Shown here in pieces: positions 25,874-36,282 of a stretch of DNA of 64,000 bases. The position numbers and the translations under genes are program-made. Source of the stretch: Burkholderia lata (lineage in GTDB: Bacteria; Pseudomonadota; Gammaproteobacteria; Burkholderiales; Burkholderiaceae); the NCBI RefSeq assembly GCF_000012945.1, contig NC_007510.1, forward strand, positions 186,001-250,000. Reading direction: 5' to 3'. How positions within the stretch are numbered: the first letter of the stretch is position 1; the number at the start of each line of letters is the position of its first letter. The notes under the pieces were generated by a model. The model searched no databases. It worked only from the letters and a program-made list of their open reading frames with translations, and was not told where the DNA came from.

Positions 25874-26734
25874 GTGCTGATTATCGTGGGAACACTCGTG
25901 ACGCTGTTGTCCGTCTTCGGCGGTTATGCGCTGGCAGGCGGGCATCTGGGCGCCTTGATCCAGCCGGTCGAGATCCTGATGATCGTGGGTGCCGGTGTCG
26001 GCGCGTTCATCCTCGGCAATGGCGGCAAGACCATCAAGGCCACGCTGCGCGTGCTGCCGACGCTCTTCAAGGGCTCGAAATACACGAAGGATGTCTACAT
26101 GGAGCTGATGGCGCTTCTTTACGTGCTGCTCGCGAAGGCACGCAAGGAAGGCACGCTCACGCTCGAGGCCGACATCGACGATCCCGAAAAGAGCCCGATC
26201 TTCACGCAATACCCGAAAATCCTCGCCGATCATCACATCGTCGAATTCCTGACCGACTACCTGCGCCTGATGGTGGGCGGCAACATGAACGCGTTCGAGA
26301 TCGAAAGCCTGATGGACGAGGAGATCGAGACGCACCACGCGGAAGGCGAAGGCCCCGCGCACGCACTGATGCGCGTCGGCGACGCGATGCCGGCGTTCGG
26401 TATCGTCGCGGCCGTGATGGGCGTCGTGCACACGATGGCGTCCGCCGACAAGCCGCCCGCGGTGCTCGGCGCGATGATCGCGCAGGCGCTGGTCGGCACG
26501 TTCCTCGGGATCCTGCTGTCGTACGGGCTGATCGGGCCGCTCGCGAGCCTCGCGGAGCAGCGCGTCGCCGAGTCGACCAAGATGTTCCAGTGCATCAAGG
26601 TGACGATCCTCGCGACGCTGAACGGCTATGCGCCGGCGATCGCGGTCGAGTTCGGCCGCAAGGTGCTGTTCTCGACCGAGCGCCCGTCGTTCTCCGAGCT
26701 CGAAGAACATGTGCGCCGCGTGAAGGCGAAGTGA
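25874..26734 (+). CDS. motA: flagellar motor stator protein MotA
   Basis: A 286-residue MotA with four membrane helices (about 1-22, 32-50, 170-190 and 200-222) and a large cytoplasmic loop carrying the charged residues that contact FliG. With MotB it forms the proton channel that drives rotation. The start is GTG at 25874 after GAGGGAC. The motifs PAFGIVAAVMGVVHTM and GTFLGILLSYGLIGPLA are diagnostic. motB begins 13 bases downstream. Confidence 0.97.
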   Translation: MLIIVGTLVTLLSVFGGYALAGGHLGALIQPVEILMIVGAGVGAFILGNGGKTIKATLRVLPTLFKGSKYTKDVYMELMALLYVLLAKARKEGTLTLEADIDDPEKSPIFTQYPKILADHHIVEFLTDYLRLMVGGNMNAFEIESLMDEEIETHHAEGEGPAHALMRVGDAMPAFGIVAAVMGVVHTMASADKPPAVLGAMIAQALVGTFLGILLSYGLIGPLASLAEQRVAESTKMFQCIKVTILATLNGYAPAIAVEFGRKVLFSTERPSFSELEEHVRRVKAK

Positions 26735-26747
26735 CGCGGAGCGCCCA

Positions 26748-27764
26748 ATGAGCAAGAGCAAGGATCGCGCAATCGTCGTCAAGCGGGTGGCCCCGTCGAA
26801 GAAGGGCCACCACGGCGGCGCATGGAAGCTCGCGTACGCGGACTTCATGACCGCGATGATGGCGTTCTTCCTGCTGATGTGGCTGCTGAGCTCGGTCACG
26901 CCGGTGCAGATGAAGGGGATCGCCGAATACTTCAACACGCCGCTGAAGGCCGCGCTGTTCGGCAGCGGCGACCGCAGCTCGCAGGATTCCAGCATCATCA
27001 ACGGCGGCGGCCGCGACCTGTCGAGCGTCGACGCCGGCACGCTGCGCCGCACCGACGGTACGACGCAACTCGCCGAACGCCTCGCGAAGGTGGGCGACGA
27101 GCATTCCCGGTCGCAGGAGCAGGGTGCGCAGGACCGGCTCGAACAGGCGCGCCTGCACGACCTGCAGATCAAGCTGATGGCCGCAATCGAGGCCAACCCG
27201 ACGCTGCGCCAGTTCAAGCAGCAGATCCGCATCGATTCCACGCTGATGGGGCTGCGCATCGAGATCGTCGACACGCAGAAGCGGCCGATGTTCGCGATGT
27301 CGAGCGACAACGTCGAGCCGTACATGCGCGACATCCTGCGCGAGATCGGCAAGACGCTGAACGACGTGCCGAACCGGATCATCGTCCAGGGCCACACCGA
27401 CGCCGTGCCGTACTCGGGCGGCGAGGGCGGCTACAGCAACTGGGAGCTGTCGGCCGACCGCGCGAACGCGTCGCGCCGCGAGCTGATCGCCGGCGGCATG
27501 GACGAGGCGAAAGTGCTGCGCGTGCTCGGCCTCGCGTCCACGCAGAACCTGAACAAGGCCGACCCGCTCGATCCGGAAAACCGCCGGATCAGCGTGATCG
27601 TGCTGAACCGCAAATCCGAAGAGGCGCTGATGCGCGACGATGCGACGACCACGACGCTGTCGGCCGATGCGGCCGGCTCGCAGCAGCTCGCGCAGCAGCT
27701 GGCCCCGGCGCCGGCCGCGCGCCCGGCGCTCGCGGCGTCCGCCGTCGCCGTGCCGAAACCCTGA
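26748..27764 (+). CDS. motB: flagellar motor protein MotB
   Basis: A 338-residue stator subunit. A short cytoplasmic tail precedes a single membrane helix beginning WKLAYADFMTAMMAFFLLMW, with the proton-carrying aspartate at residue 32 exactly as in E. coli. The periplasmic OmpA-like peptidoglycan-binding domain (about 180-290) includes IIVQGHTDAVPY and NWELSADRANASRREL. An alanine-rich C-terminal tail follows. It lies directly after motA and before cheY. Confidence 0.97.
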   Translation: MSKSKDRAIVVKRVAPSKKGHHGGAWKLAYADFMTAMMAFFLLMWLLSSVTPVQMKGIAEYFNTPLKAALFGSGDRSSQDSSIINGGGRDLSSVDAGTLRRTDGTTQLAERLAKVGDEHSRSQEQGAQDRLEQARLHDLQIKLMAAIEANPTLRQFKQQIRIDSTLMGLRIEIVDTQKRPMFAMSSDNVEPYMRDILREIGKTLNDVPNRIIVQGHTDAVPYSGGEGGYSNWELSADRANASRRELIAGGMDEAKVLRVLGLASTQNLNKADPLDPENRRISVIVLNRKSEEALMRDDATTTTLSADAAGSQQLAQQLAPAPAARPALAASAVAVPKP

Positions 27765-27788
27765 CGTTTACAAGATTCCGAGACAGAC

Positions 27789-28166
27789 ATGATCCGAACC
27801 ATTCTCGCCATCGACGACTCCGCGACCATGCGTGCGCTGCTGCAGGCAACGCTGATGCAGGCCGGCTACGACGTGACGGTGGCGCCGGACGGCGAGGCCG
27901 GCTTCGACCTGGCGGCCACCGTGCCGTACGACCTGGTGCTGACCGACCAGAACATGCCGCGCAAGAGCGGGCTCGAAGTGATCGCCGCGCTGCGCAAGCT
28001 GACCGCCTATACGGAAACGCCGATCCTCGTGCTGACGACGGAAGGCAGCGACGCGTTCAAGGACGCCGCACGCGACGCGGGCGCGACCGGCTGGATCGAG
28101 AAGCCGATCGATCCCGCCGTGCTGGTCGACCTGGTCGCGACGCTGTCCGAACCGGCCGCCTCCTGA
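27789..28166 (+). CDS. cheY1: CheY-like response regulator (first copy)
   Basis: A 125-residue single receiver domain. The acidic pocket is IDD (residues 9-10), the phospho-acceptor is Asp53 in LVLTDQNMP, the switch Thr lies in VLTTEG, and the lysine lies in EKPID. It is more diverged from classical CheY than the second copy at 35886. Position between motB and cheA suggests it takes phosphate from CheA, either as a motor regulator or as a phosphate sink. Which of the two is not readable. Confidence 0.9.
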   Translation: MIRTILAIDDSATMRALLQATLMQAGYDVTVAPDGEAGFDLAATVPYDLVLTDQNMPRKSGLEVIAALRKLTAYTETPILVLTTEGSDAFKDAARDAGATGWIEKPIDPAVLVDLVATLSEPAAS

Positions 28167-28199
28167 CATTCACGCGACGCATTCAACCCGGGACCGGGC

Positions 28200-30449
28200 A
28201 TGACTCTCGACATCACTCAGTTCTACCAGACATTTTTCGACGAAGCGGACGAGCTGCTCGCGCAGATGGAGCAGTTGCTGCTGAACCTCGACGTCGGCTC
28301 GCCCGACCCCGAGGATCTGGCCGCGATCTTCCGCGCCGCGCATTCGATCAAGGGCGGCGCGGCGACGTTCGGCTTTTCCGCGCTGACCGATACGACGCAC
28401 ATCCTCGAATCGCTGCTCGACCGCGCGCGCAACCATGAGCTGACGCTGACCAAGGAAATGGTCGACGCTTTCCTGGAGACGAAGGACGTGCTGTCCGACC
28501 AGCTCGTCGACTACCGTGCAAGCGCCGAACCGGACGCGGCCGCTGCCGCGACGATCTGCGCGAAGCTCGAACGGCTGAAGGCCGAGAGCGGCGCGGGTGC
28601 GCCGGCTGCGGCAGCGCCCGTGGCGCCGGTCGTTGCCGCCGTTGCGCCGGCTGCGCCGGCCGTGGAACCGGCCGCCGGCGATGACCGCGCGCCCGACCAC
28701 GTGATCGAGCAGGCCGTCGCGGCCGCGCATCCGGCGGGCGACGCCGATGCAGGCGAAGGCGGCCCGCACCTGAAGATCACGCTCGTGGGCGTCGACGCGA
28801 AGGATCGCGAGCTGCTCACCGAAGAACTCGGCAACCTCGGCCGGATCGTGGCCCGCGAGGAAGCGGGCGGCGACCTGACGCTGTGGGTCGAATCGGACGT
28901 GCCGTCCGACGACATCGTCGCCGTGTGCTGCTTCGTGATCGACGAAAGCCAGATCCGCGTCGGGCACGGCACGGCGCCGGCCGCACCGGCTGCCGCGCAG
29001 GACGCCGCGGCACCGGCAGCCGAACCGGCCGCCGCCGCGCAACCGGTGCGCGCCGAGGTATTCGCGCCGCAGGCCGCGGCACCGCAGCCGGCCGCATCGG
29101 CACCGGCGGCGCCCGCCGAGCCGGCCGCCGCTGCGCCCCAAGCGCAGCAGCCGGCCCAGCCGGCGCACGCCGACCACGCGCCGCAGGCCGCCGCGCATCA
29201 CGACGACAAGCGCGCCCGCCCGGCGGCCGCGGCCGCATCGGGCGCCGAAGGCAGCTCGATCCGCGTCGGCGTCGAGAAGGTCGACCAGTTGATCAACCTG
29301 GTCGGCGAACTCGTGATCACGCAGGCGATGCTCGCGGAAACCGCGAGCGCGTTCGATCCGGCGCTGCACGACCGCCTGTTCAACGGGATGGCGCAGCTCG
29401 AGCGCAACGCGCGTGACCTGCAGGAAGCCGTGATGTCGATCCGCATGATGCCGATGGACTACGTGTTCAGCCGCTTCCCGCGTCTCGTGCGCGACCTCGC
29501 CGGCAAGCTCGGCAAGCAGGTCGAACTCGTCACGTTCGGCCAGGCGACCGAGCTCGACAAGAGCCTGATCGAACGGATCATCGATCCGCTGACCCACCTC
29601 GTGCGCAACAGCCTCGACCACGGGATCGAGACGGTCGACAAGCGCGTCGCCGCCGGCAAGGACGCGGTCGGCCAGCTCGTGCTGTCGGCCGCGCATCACG
29701 GCGGCAACATCGTGATCGAGGTGAGCGACGACGGCGCGGGCCTGAACCGCGAACGCATTCTCGCGAAGGCCGCGAAACAGGGCATGCAGGTGTCCGACAA
29801 CATCAGCGACGACGAAGTCTGGCAGCTGATCTTCGCGCCGGGCTTCTCGACCGCCGAGACGGTGACCGACGTGTCGGGCCGTGGCGTCGGGATGGACGTC
29901 GTGAAGCGCAACATCCAGTCGATGGGCGGCCACGTCGAGATCACGTCGGTGGCCGGCCGCGGCACGACCACGCGGATCGTGCTGCCGCTCACGCTCGCGA
30001 TTCTCGACGGGATGTCGGTGAAGGTCGGCAACGAGATCTTCATCCTGCCGCTGAACTTCGTGATGGAGTCGCTGCAGCCGTCGAACGACGACATCTACAC
30101 GGTCGGCAACGGCGAACGCGTGGTGCGCGTGCGCGGCGAATACCTGCCGCTCGTCGCGCTGCACGAGGTGTTCTCGGTCGACGATGCGCGTACCGACCCG
30201 ACGCAAGGGATCGTCACGATCATGGAAACCGAGGGACGCCGCTTCGCGATGCTGATCGACGAACTGGTCGGCCAGCAGCAGGTGGTCGTGAAGAACCTCG
30301 AAACCAATTACCGCAAGGTGCACGGCATCTCGGCGGCGACCATCCTCGGCGACGGCAGCGTCGCGTTGATCGTCGACGTCGCGGCGCTGAACCGCGAAAC
30401 CCGTGCGATGCACGGCGCCCGTGCCGGCGCCGAGCTCGCGATGTTCTGA
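28200..30449 (+). CDS. cheA: chemotaxis sensor histidine kinase CheA
   Basis: A 749-residue CheA. The HPt domain holds the phospho-accepting His48 in RAAHSIKGGAATFGF. Then follow a P2 region, a long Ala/Pro linker (about 260-350), the dimerisation domain from SIRVGVEKVDQLINLVGE, the HATPase with LVRNSLDHGIE (N box), GAGLNRE and GRGVGMDVVKRN, and a CheW-like receptor-coupling domain to the end. It phosphorylates CheY and CheB in response to receptor state. The Ala/Pro linker is unusually long. Confidence 0.97.
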   Translation: MTLDITQFYQTFFDEADELLAQMEQLLLNLDVGSPDPEDLAAIFRAAHSIKGGAATFGFSALTDTTHILESLLDRARNHELTLTKEMVDAFLETKDVLSDQLVDYRASAEPDAAAAATICAKLERLKAESGAGAPAAAAPVAPVVAAVAPAAPAVEPAAGDDRAPDHVIEQAVAAAHPAGDADAGEGGPHLKITLVGVDAKDRELLTEELGNLGRIVAREEAGGDLTLWVESDVPSDDIVAVCCFVIDESQIRVGHGTAPAAPAAAQDAAAPAAEPAAAAQPVRAEVFAPQAAAPQPAASAPAAPAEPAAAAPQAQQPAQPAHADHAPQAAAHHDDKRARPAAAAASGAEGSSIRVGVEKVDQLINLVGELVITQAMLAETASAFDPALHDRLFNGMAQLERNARDLQEAVMSIRMMPMDYVFSRFPRLVRDLAGKLGKQVELVTFGQATELDKSLIERIIDPLTHLVRNSLDHGIETVDKRVAAGKDAVGQLVLSAAHHGGNIVIEVSDDGAGLNRERILAKAAKQGMQVSDNISDDEVWQLIFAPGFSTAETVTDVSGRGVGMDVVKRNIQSMGGHVEITSVAGRGTTTRIVLPLTLAILDGMSVKVGNEIFILPLNFVMESLQPSNDDIYTVGNGERVVRVRGEYLPLVALHEVFSVDDARTDPTQGIVTIMETEGRRFAMLIDELVGQQQVVVKNLETNYRKVHGISAATILGDGSVALIVDVAALNRETRAMHGARAGAELAMF

Positions 30450-30482
30450 TGTCTCTCGCCATTCAACCGCTTGGGGGCCAAC

Positions 30483-31016
30483 GTGGCTGCTGAAGTCCAA
30501 ATGATCAATCCGGCCGCGGCGAACGCGGCAACGAGCCGTCGCGACACGGAGCAAGGCGACGCGACGGGCCAGGAATTCCTCGTGTTCACGCTCGGCGACG
30601 AGGAATACGGGATCGACATCCTGAAGGTGCAGGAAATCCGCGGCTACGACAGCGTCACGCGCATCGCGAACGCGCCGGAGTTCATCAAGGGCGTGATCAA
30701 CCTGCGCGGGATCATCGTGCCGATCGTCGACATGCGGATCAAGTTCCATCTCGGCCGCGTCGAGTACGACCACCAGACCGTCGTGATCATCCTGAACGTC
30801 GCGCATCGCGTGGTCGGGATGGTGGTCGACGGCGTGTCGGACGTGCTGACGCTGCAGACCGACCAGATCATGCCGGCGCCGGAATTCGGCGCGACGCTGA
30901 CGACCGAGTACCTGACGGGCCTCGGCACGGTCGACGGCCGGATGCTGATCCTGATGGACATCGAGAAGCTGATGTCGAGCCGTGAAATGGCGCTGATCGA
31001 GACGCTCGGCGGGTAA
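30483..31016 (+). CDS. cheW: chemotaxis coupling protein CheW
   Basis: A 177-residue CheW that bridges CheA and receptors. The SH3-like core starts at [21 protein letters not shown] and contains [14 protein letters not shown] and VVDGVSDVL. The GTG at 30483 with GGGGG five bases upstream was taken as start; an ATG at 30501 is an alternative. The N-terminal 30 residues are a flexible extension beyond the core. Confidence 0.95.
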   Translation: MAAEVQMINPAAANAATSRRDTEQGDATGQEFLVFTLGDEEYGIDILKVQEIRGYDSVTRIANAPEFIKGVINLRGIIVPIVDMRIKFHLGRVEYDHQTVVIILNVAHRVVGMVVDGVSDVLTLQTDQIMPAPEFGATLTTEYLTGLGTVDGRMLILMDIEKLMSSREMALIETLGG

Positions 31017-31053
31017 GCGCGCCGCGCGCGCAGGAATTTCGGGAGAATCTGCA

Positions 31054-33021
31054 ATGTTGCATAACTGGTCGATCCGCACGACGCTCACGGCGGTCGGACT
31101 CATCCTCGTGGCGCTGGCCGCAGCTGTCGGCGGGCTCGGCCTGTACGCGCTGAATCACGCGAGCCGCTCGCTCGACGAGATCGCGCACGTCGACCTGCCG
31201 GCGATCCACACGCTCGACGACACGTCGTCGTACCTGCTGCGCGCGCGCGTGTCGCTCGACCGCTTCCGGTCGCTGACGGAAGGCGGCAACACGGCCGAAG
31301 CGGCCAAGGTGCTCGACCGCGCGCAGGAGCTGTACGCGAAGTCGAACCAGAACTGGCAGGCGTTCCAGTCGACGCCGAAGCTCGGCGTCGAGCAGGCGCT
31401 CGTCGACGAACTGACCACCCGCTACACGACGATCGTGAAGGAAGGCGTCGAGCCCGAATTCGCGGCCGCACGCGCGGGCGACATGGCCGCGTACCACGCG
31501 GTCGCCGATACCAAGATCAGCCCGATGTTCGTCGCGTACGACCAGGCCGCGTCGGCCGTGATCGCATCGCTGCAGAAGCGTGCGGAAGATCGCCAGGCCG
31601 CGACGCAATCGCAGATCTCGCTGATGATCGGGCTGATCGCGGCCGGCATCGCGATCGCGTTCGTCGTCGTGATCGCGATCCGCTTCGCGCTGCGCGGGCT
31701 GATCGTGCAGCCGCTCGAGGACGCGATCGCGCACTTCGAGCGCATCGCCGGCGGCGACCTCACGCAGCCGGTCAACGTGTTCAGCACGAACGAGATCGGC
31801 CGCCTGTTCGGCGGCATCAAGCGGATGCAGGACGCCGTCACGACGATGGTGCAGGCCGTGCATCGCGGCACCGAATCGATCGACGTCGGCGCGCGCGAGA
31901 TCTCGACCGGCAACACCGACCTGTCGCAGCGTACCGAGGAGCAGGCCGCATCGCTGCAGGAAACCGCGTCGAGCATGGAGCAGTTGACGGGCACCGTGCG
32001 GCAGAACGCGGAGAACGCGCGGCAGGCCAGCCAGCTCGCGGTGAACGCATCGGACATCGCGACGCAGGGTGGCGACGTGGTCGGCCAGGTCGTGTCGACG
32101 ATGCAGGACATCGCGGCGAGCTCGGGCAAGGTCGTCGACATCATCGGCACGATCGAAGGCATCGCGTTCCAGACCAACATCCTCGCGCTGAACGCGGCGG
32201 TCGAAGCCGCCCGCGCGGGTGAACAGGGCCGCGGCTTCGCGGTGGTCGCGGGCGAAGTGCGCTCGCTCGCACAGCGCAGCGCGAGCGCCGCGAAGGAAAT
32301 CAAGACGCTGATCGGCGATTCGGCCGAGAAGGTCGAAAGCGGGTCGGCGCTCGTGTCGCGCGCCGGCTCGACGATGGACGAGATCGTGCAGGCCGTGCGC
32401 CGCGTGACCGACATCATGGGCGAGATCAGCGCCGCGTCGGACGAGCAGTCGACCGGCATCGAGCAGGTCAACCGCGCGGTCGGCCAGATGGATTCGGTCA
32501 CGCAGCAGAACGCGGCGCTCGTCGAGCAGGCGGCGGCCGCGGCTGCGTCGCTCGAAGAGCAGACGCGCCAGATGAAGACGATCGTGTCGGGCTGGCGCGT
32601 GATGGGCGGCATCACGCTCGCGCCGTCGCGCGGTGTGGCGCGGCCGGTCGCGCACGCGCCCGCGCCGGCGCTGACGTCGGAGCCGCGTGTCGATGCGGCA
32701 CCGGTCGCCGCGCTGCCGGCCCCGCAGGCCGCCGCACAACCGGCACGGCGCGCCGCGCCGGCGCCGCGTGCCGCCGCTGCGGCTGCGACGGGTGCGGGCC
32801 ACGAACCGAAGCGTGCGGCCGATACGGGCGCACACGCGCAGAAGGATGCACCGGCTTCCCGCGGCACGGCTGCGGGCGGCTACGGTCCGCGTCTCTCGAA
32901 GACCGCCGCACCGGCCGACAAGCCGGCCGCGAAGCCCGCGCTCGTGCGCCCGGCGCTGAACGGCGAGAAGCCGGCGGCGGCCACGGCCGGCACGTCCGAC
33001 GATGATTGGGAGACCTTCTAA
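31054..33021 (+). CDS. methyl-accepting chemotaxis protein (Tar/Tsr type) with WETF tail
   Basis: A 655-residue transducer. TM1 is at residues 9-30, a four-helix periplasmic sensor spans about 35-188, TM2 is near 190-213, then HAMP, and the signalling hairpin tip is [21 protein letters not shown]. Methylation-type Glu/Gln pairs lie in the flanking helices. An Ala/Pro linker ends in DDDWETF, matching the NWETF-type docking tail for CheR and CheB. It sits between cheW and cheR, so it is probably the main receptor of this cluster. The ligand is not predictable; the periplasmic domain resembles the TarH four-helix fold. Confidence 0.95.
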   Translation: MLHNWSIRTTLTAVGLILVALAAAVGGLGLYALNHASRSLDEIAHVDLPAIHTLDDTSSYLLRARVSLDRFRSLTEGGNTAEAAKVLDRAQELYAKSNQNWQAFQSTPKLGVEQALVDELTTRYTTIVKEGVEPEFAAARAGDMAAYHAVADTKISPMFVAYDQAASAVIASLQKRAEDRQAATQSQISLMIGLIAAGIAIAFVVVIAIRFALRGLIVQPLEDAIAHFERIAGGDLTQPVNVFSTNEIGRLFGGIKRMQDAVTTMVQAVHRGTESIDVGAREISTGNTDLSQRTEEQAASLQETASSMEQLTGTVRQNAENARQASQLAVNASDIATQGGDVVGQVVSTMQDIAASSGKVVDIIGTIEGIAFQTNILALNAAVEAARAGEQGRGFAVVAGEVRSLAQRSASAAKEIKTLIGDSAEKVESGSALVSRAGSTMDEIVQAVRRVTDIMGEISAASDEQSTGIEQVNRAVGQMDSVTQQNAALVEQAAAAAASLEEQTRQMKTIVSGWRVMGGITLAPSRGVARPVAHAPAPALTSEPRVDAAPVAALPAPQAAAQPARRAAPAPRAAAAAATGAGHEPKRAADTGAHAQKDAPASRGTAAGGYGPRLSKTAAPADKPAAKPALVRPALNGEKPAAATAGTSDDDWETF

Positions 33022-33024
33022 GCC

Positions 33025-34008
33025 ATGCCGCACGCGCGCGCGCCGTTTCGACCCGATGCACCGGATGCCTCGCCTCGCGCGGGCGAGCCGGGGCGCGACT
33101 TCGCGTTCACGGGCGCGGATTTCGCACGCATTCGCGCGCTGATCCATCAACGCGCGGGGATCTCGCTGTCCGAGCACAAGCGCGACATGGCGTACAGCCG
33201 TCTCGCGCGCCGCTTGCGGGCACGCGGCCTCGACACGTTCCGCGACTACCTCGACCTGCTCGAGCAGGAAGACGATCCGCTCGAGTGGGAAGCGTTCACC
33301 AATGCGCTGACGACGAACCTGACCGCGTTCTTCCGCGAGTCGCACCATTTCCCGATCCTGTCGGATTTCGTGAAGGGGCGGCCGGCGCCGGTATCGGTCT
33401 GGTGCTCGGCGGCGTCGACCGGCGAGGAGCCTTTCTCGATCGCGATCACGCTGATCGAGGCGCTCGGCGAATCGGCCGCGCGCGGTGCGTCGATCCTCGC
33501 GACCGACCTCGACACGCAGGTGCTCGCGAAGGCGGAAGCCGGCATCTACACGTACGACCAGGTCAAGCACCTGGCGCCGGAGCGGCTGAAGCGCTTCTTC
33601 CTGAAGGGCACGGGCCCGCAGGCCGGCCGCGTGAAGGTGCGCCCCGAGCTGCGCGCGATGATCCGCTTCGAGCAGCTGAACCTGACCGACGCGGATTACG
33701 GGATCGCGAAGCCGTTCGACGCGATCTTCTGCCGCAACGTGATGATCTATTTCGACAAGCCGACGCAGGGGCAGGTGCTGTCGCGCTTCGAGCCGCTCGT
33801 GAAGCCGGGCGGGTTGCTGTTCGCCGGCCATTCGGAAAACTTCACGTATGTCACGCAGGCGTTCCGGCTGCGCGGGCAGACGGTGTATGAACTGACCCGC
33901 GACGCCGCCCAGGGCGCGCGGCCGCGTAGTGCGCAAGCACTTGCGATGTCGTCTCCCGCGCGCATGCATGCCGCGGGTGCCGCATCAGCTCTTGGAGAGC
34001 GCGGATGA
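33025..34008 (+). CDS. cheR: chemotaxis protein methyltransferase CheR
   Basis: A 327-residue SAM-dependent enzyme that methylates receptor glutamates for adaptation. An N-terminal helical domain ([28 protein letters not shown]) precedes a Rossmann domain with [27 protein letters not shown] and [14 protein letters not shown], all standard CheR motifs. It begins three bases after the MCP and its stop overlaps the cheD start. Confidence 0.97.
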
Positions 34009-34730
34009 GCGCCCTGCCGATCGCCACCAATCGCTACTTCGACAACCACTTCGGCCGTCCCGGCGTGAAGCTGTTGCCGAACGAGTTCTACACGACGTCC
34101 GAGGACATGGTGCTGATGACCGTGCTCGGCTCGTGCGTCGCCGCGTGCCTGCACGACCCGTACGCGGGCATCGGCGGGATGAACCACTTCATGCTGCCCG
34201 ACGACGGCGCCGATCCGGGCGCAGCCGCGTCGGAATCGATGCGCTACGGCGCGTATGCGATGGAAGTGCTGATCAACGAGATGATCAAGGCCGGCGGGCG
34301 CCGCGAACGCTTCGAGGCGAAGGTGTTCGGGGGCGCTGCCGTGCTGGCCGGGATGACGACGATCAACATCGGTGACCGCAATGCGGATTTCGTCCGCCGC
34401 TACCTCGCGCTCGAACGCATCCGCATCACGGCGGAAGACCTGCAGGGCGTGCATCCTCGCAAGGTCGCGTTCATGGCGGCTACGGGGCGCGCGGCGGTGA
34501 AGAAGCTGCGGCTGCAGGTGCCGGGCGTCACCGAGCGCGAAGCCGCGCTCGCCCGCGAGGCCGATCGCGCCCGCACCGCACGGCCGCGTCCGCAGGTCGA
34601 GCTGTTCGCGGCGAAGCGTCCGGCTGCGCCGCCACCGGCGCGCCCGCGCATCGAGCTGTTCGGCGCGCGCAGCGCGGCGCCGGCCGGCGGCGTGCGGGCG
34701 GCGAACCTATCAAGAAAGCAGGAGGCATGA
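34005..34730 (+). CDS. cheD: chemoreceptor glutamine deamidase CheD
   Basis: A 241-residue CheD. The catalytic Cys44 in [12 protein letters not shown] and His61 in GGMNHFMLP are 17 residues apart, the same spacing as in the Thermotoga enzyme. It deamidates receptor Gln to Glu. The last 60 residues form a basic, Ala/Pro-rich extension outside the family core. ATGA overlaps with both cheR and cheB indicate coupled translation. Confidence 0.96.
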
Positions 34731-35818
34731 CCGCAGTGCAGAAGATCAAAGTATTGTGCGTCGACGATTCGGCGCTGATCCGCAGCCTGATGACCGAGAT
34801 CATCAACAGCCAGCCGGACATGACGGTGTGCGCGACCGCGCCCGATCCGCTCGTCGCGCGCGAGCTCATCAAGCAGCACAACCCCGACGTGCTCACGCTC
34901 GACGTCGAAATGCCGCGCATGGACGGGCTCGACTTCCTCGAGAAGCTGATGCGCCTGCGGCCGATGCCGGTCGTGATGGTGTCGTCGCTGACCGAGCGCG
35001 GCTCGGAAATCACGCTGCGCGCACTCGAACTCGGCGCGGTCGATTTCGTCACGAAGCCGCGCGTCGGGATTCGCGACGGGATGCTCGACTACGCGGAAAA
35101 GCTCGCCGACAAGATCCGCGCGGCGTCGCGTGCGCGCGTGCGCCAGGCGCCGCAGCCGCAGGCCGTGGCGCGCGCGGCGGACAGCCACCCGGCCGCACCG
35201 ATGATCAACAACCCGCTCGTCAGTACCGAGAAGCTGATCATCATCGGCGCGTCGACGGGCGGCACCGAGGCGATCCGCGAAGTGCTGACGCCGCTGCCGC
35301 CGGATGCGCCGGCGGTGCTGATCGCGCAGCACATGCCGCCGGGCTTCACGAAGTCGTTCGCGCAGCGCCTGAACGGCCTGTGCCGGATCGCGGTGAAGGA
35401 AGCCGAGCACGGCGAGCGCGTGCTGCCGGGCCACGCGTATATTGCGCCGGGCCACGCGCACCTGTTGCTTGCGAGAAGCGGGGCGAACTATATTGCGCAA
35501 CTGTCGGACGAGCCGCCGGTGAACCGGCACCGTCCGTCGGTCGACGTGCTGTTCCGCTCGGCGGCGACGCACGCGGGCAAGAACGCGATCGGGGTGATCC
35601 TGACCGGGATGGGCCGCGACGGCGCGGCCGGCCTGCTGGAAATGAAACGCGCGGGCGCTCACACGTTCGCGCAGGATGAAGCAAGCTGCATCGTGTTCGG
35701 CATGCCGCGCGAGGCGATCGCGCTCGGCGGCGCGGACGAGATCGTGCCGCTCGCCGAGATGAGCCGCCGCGTGATGGCGCGCCTGGCGACAATGGGCGAC
35801 CGCGTGCAGCGCGTTTGA
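34727..35818 (+). CDS. cheB: protein-glutamate methylesterase CheB
   Basis: A 363-residue two-domain protein. The receiver carries Asp59 in [13 protein letters not shown] linker leads to the methylesterase with catalytic triad Ser176 (GASTGGTEA), His202 (AQHMPPGF) and Asp298 ([10 protein letters not shown]). Phosphorylated by CheA, it removes receptor methyl groups and opposes CheR. Its ATG overlaps the cheD stop. Confidence 0.97.
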
Positions 35819-35885
35819 ATGGAATGTCACGGGGCGCGTGCCACGATACGCGTCCCGACGGAAACGAATCTGGAAAGGAACGACG

Positions 35886-36281
35886 ATGGACAAGAGCATG
35901 AAAATCCTGGTGGTGGACGATTTCCCGACGATGCGCCGGATCGTCCGCAACCTGCTCAAGGAACTGGGCTACTCGAACGTCGACGAGGCCGAAGACGGCG
36001 CGGCCGGCCTGGCGCGGCTGCGCGGCGGCGGTTTCGACTTCGTGATCTCCGACTGGAACATGCCGAACCTCGACGGCCTCGCGATGCTGAAGGAAATCCG
36101 CGCGGACGCGACGCTCACGCACCTGCCGGTGCTGATGGTCACGGCCGAGTCGAAGAAGGAGAACATCATCGCGGCCGCGCAGGCCGGCGCGAGCGGCTAC
36201 GTCGTGAAACCGTTTACGGCGGCGACGCTCGACGAGAAGCTGAACAAGATCATCGACAAGATGGCGAAGGCCGGGAGCTGA
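35886..36281 (+). CDS. cheY: chemotaxis response regulator CheY (second copy)
   Basis: A 131-residue classical CheY. The DD pair is at 11-12, the phospho-acceptor is Asp56 in FVISDWNMP, the switch Thr lies in [11 protein letters not shown], and the lysine lies in VVKPF. These FliM-binding surface features are very close to enteric CheY, so this is likely the motor-binding regulator. ATG at 35886 follows AAAGGAACG. cheZ follows within two bases. Confidence 0.96.
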   Translation: MDKSMKILVVDDFPTMRRIVRNLLKELGYSNVDEAEDGAAGLARLRGGGFDFVISDWNMPNLDGLAMLKEIRADATLTHLPVLMVTAESKKENIIAAAQAGASGYVVKPFTAATLDEKLNKIIDKMAKAGS

Positions 36282-36282
36282 C

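Noticed and set aside
28170..33969. Very long open frames on the minus strand opposite cheA, cheW, the MCP and cheR
   Set aside because: They are antisense shadows caused by high GC at third positions. The plus-strand products are unmistakable chemotaxis proteins and the minus-strand translations are Arg/His/Val-rich without domains.
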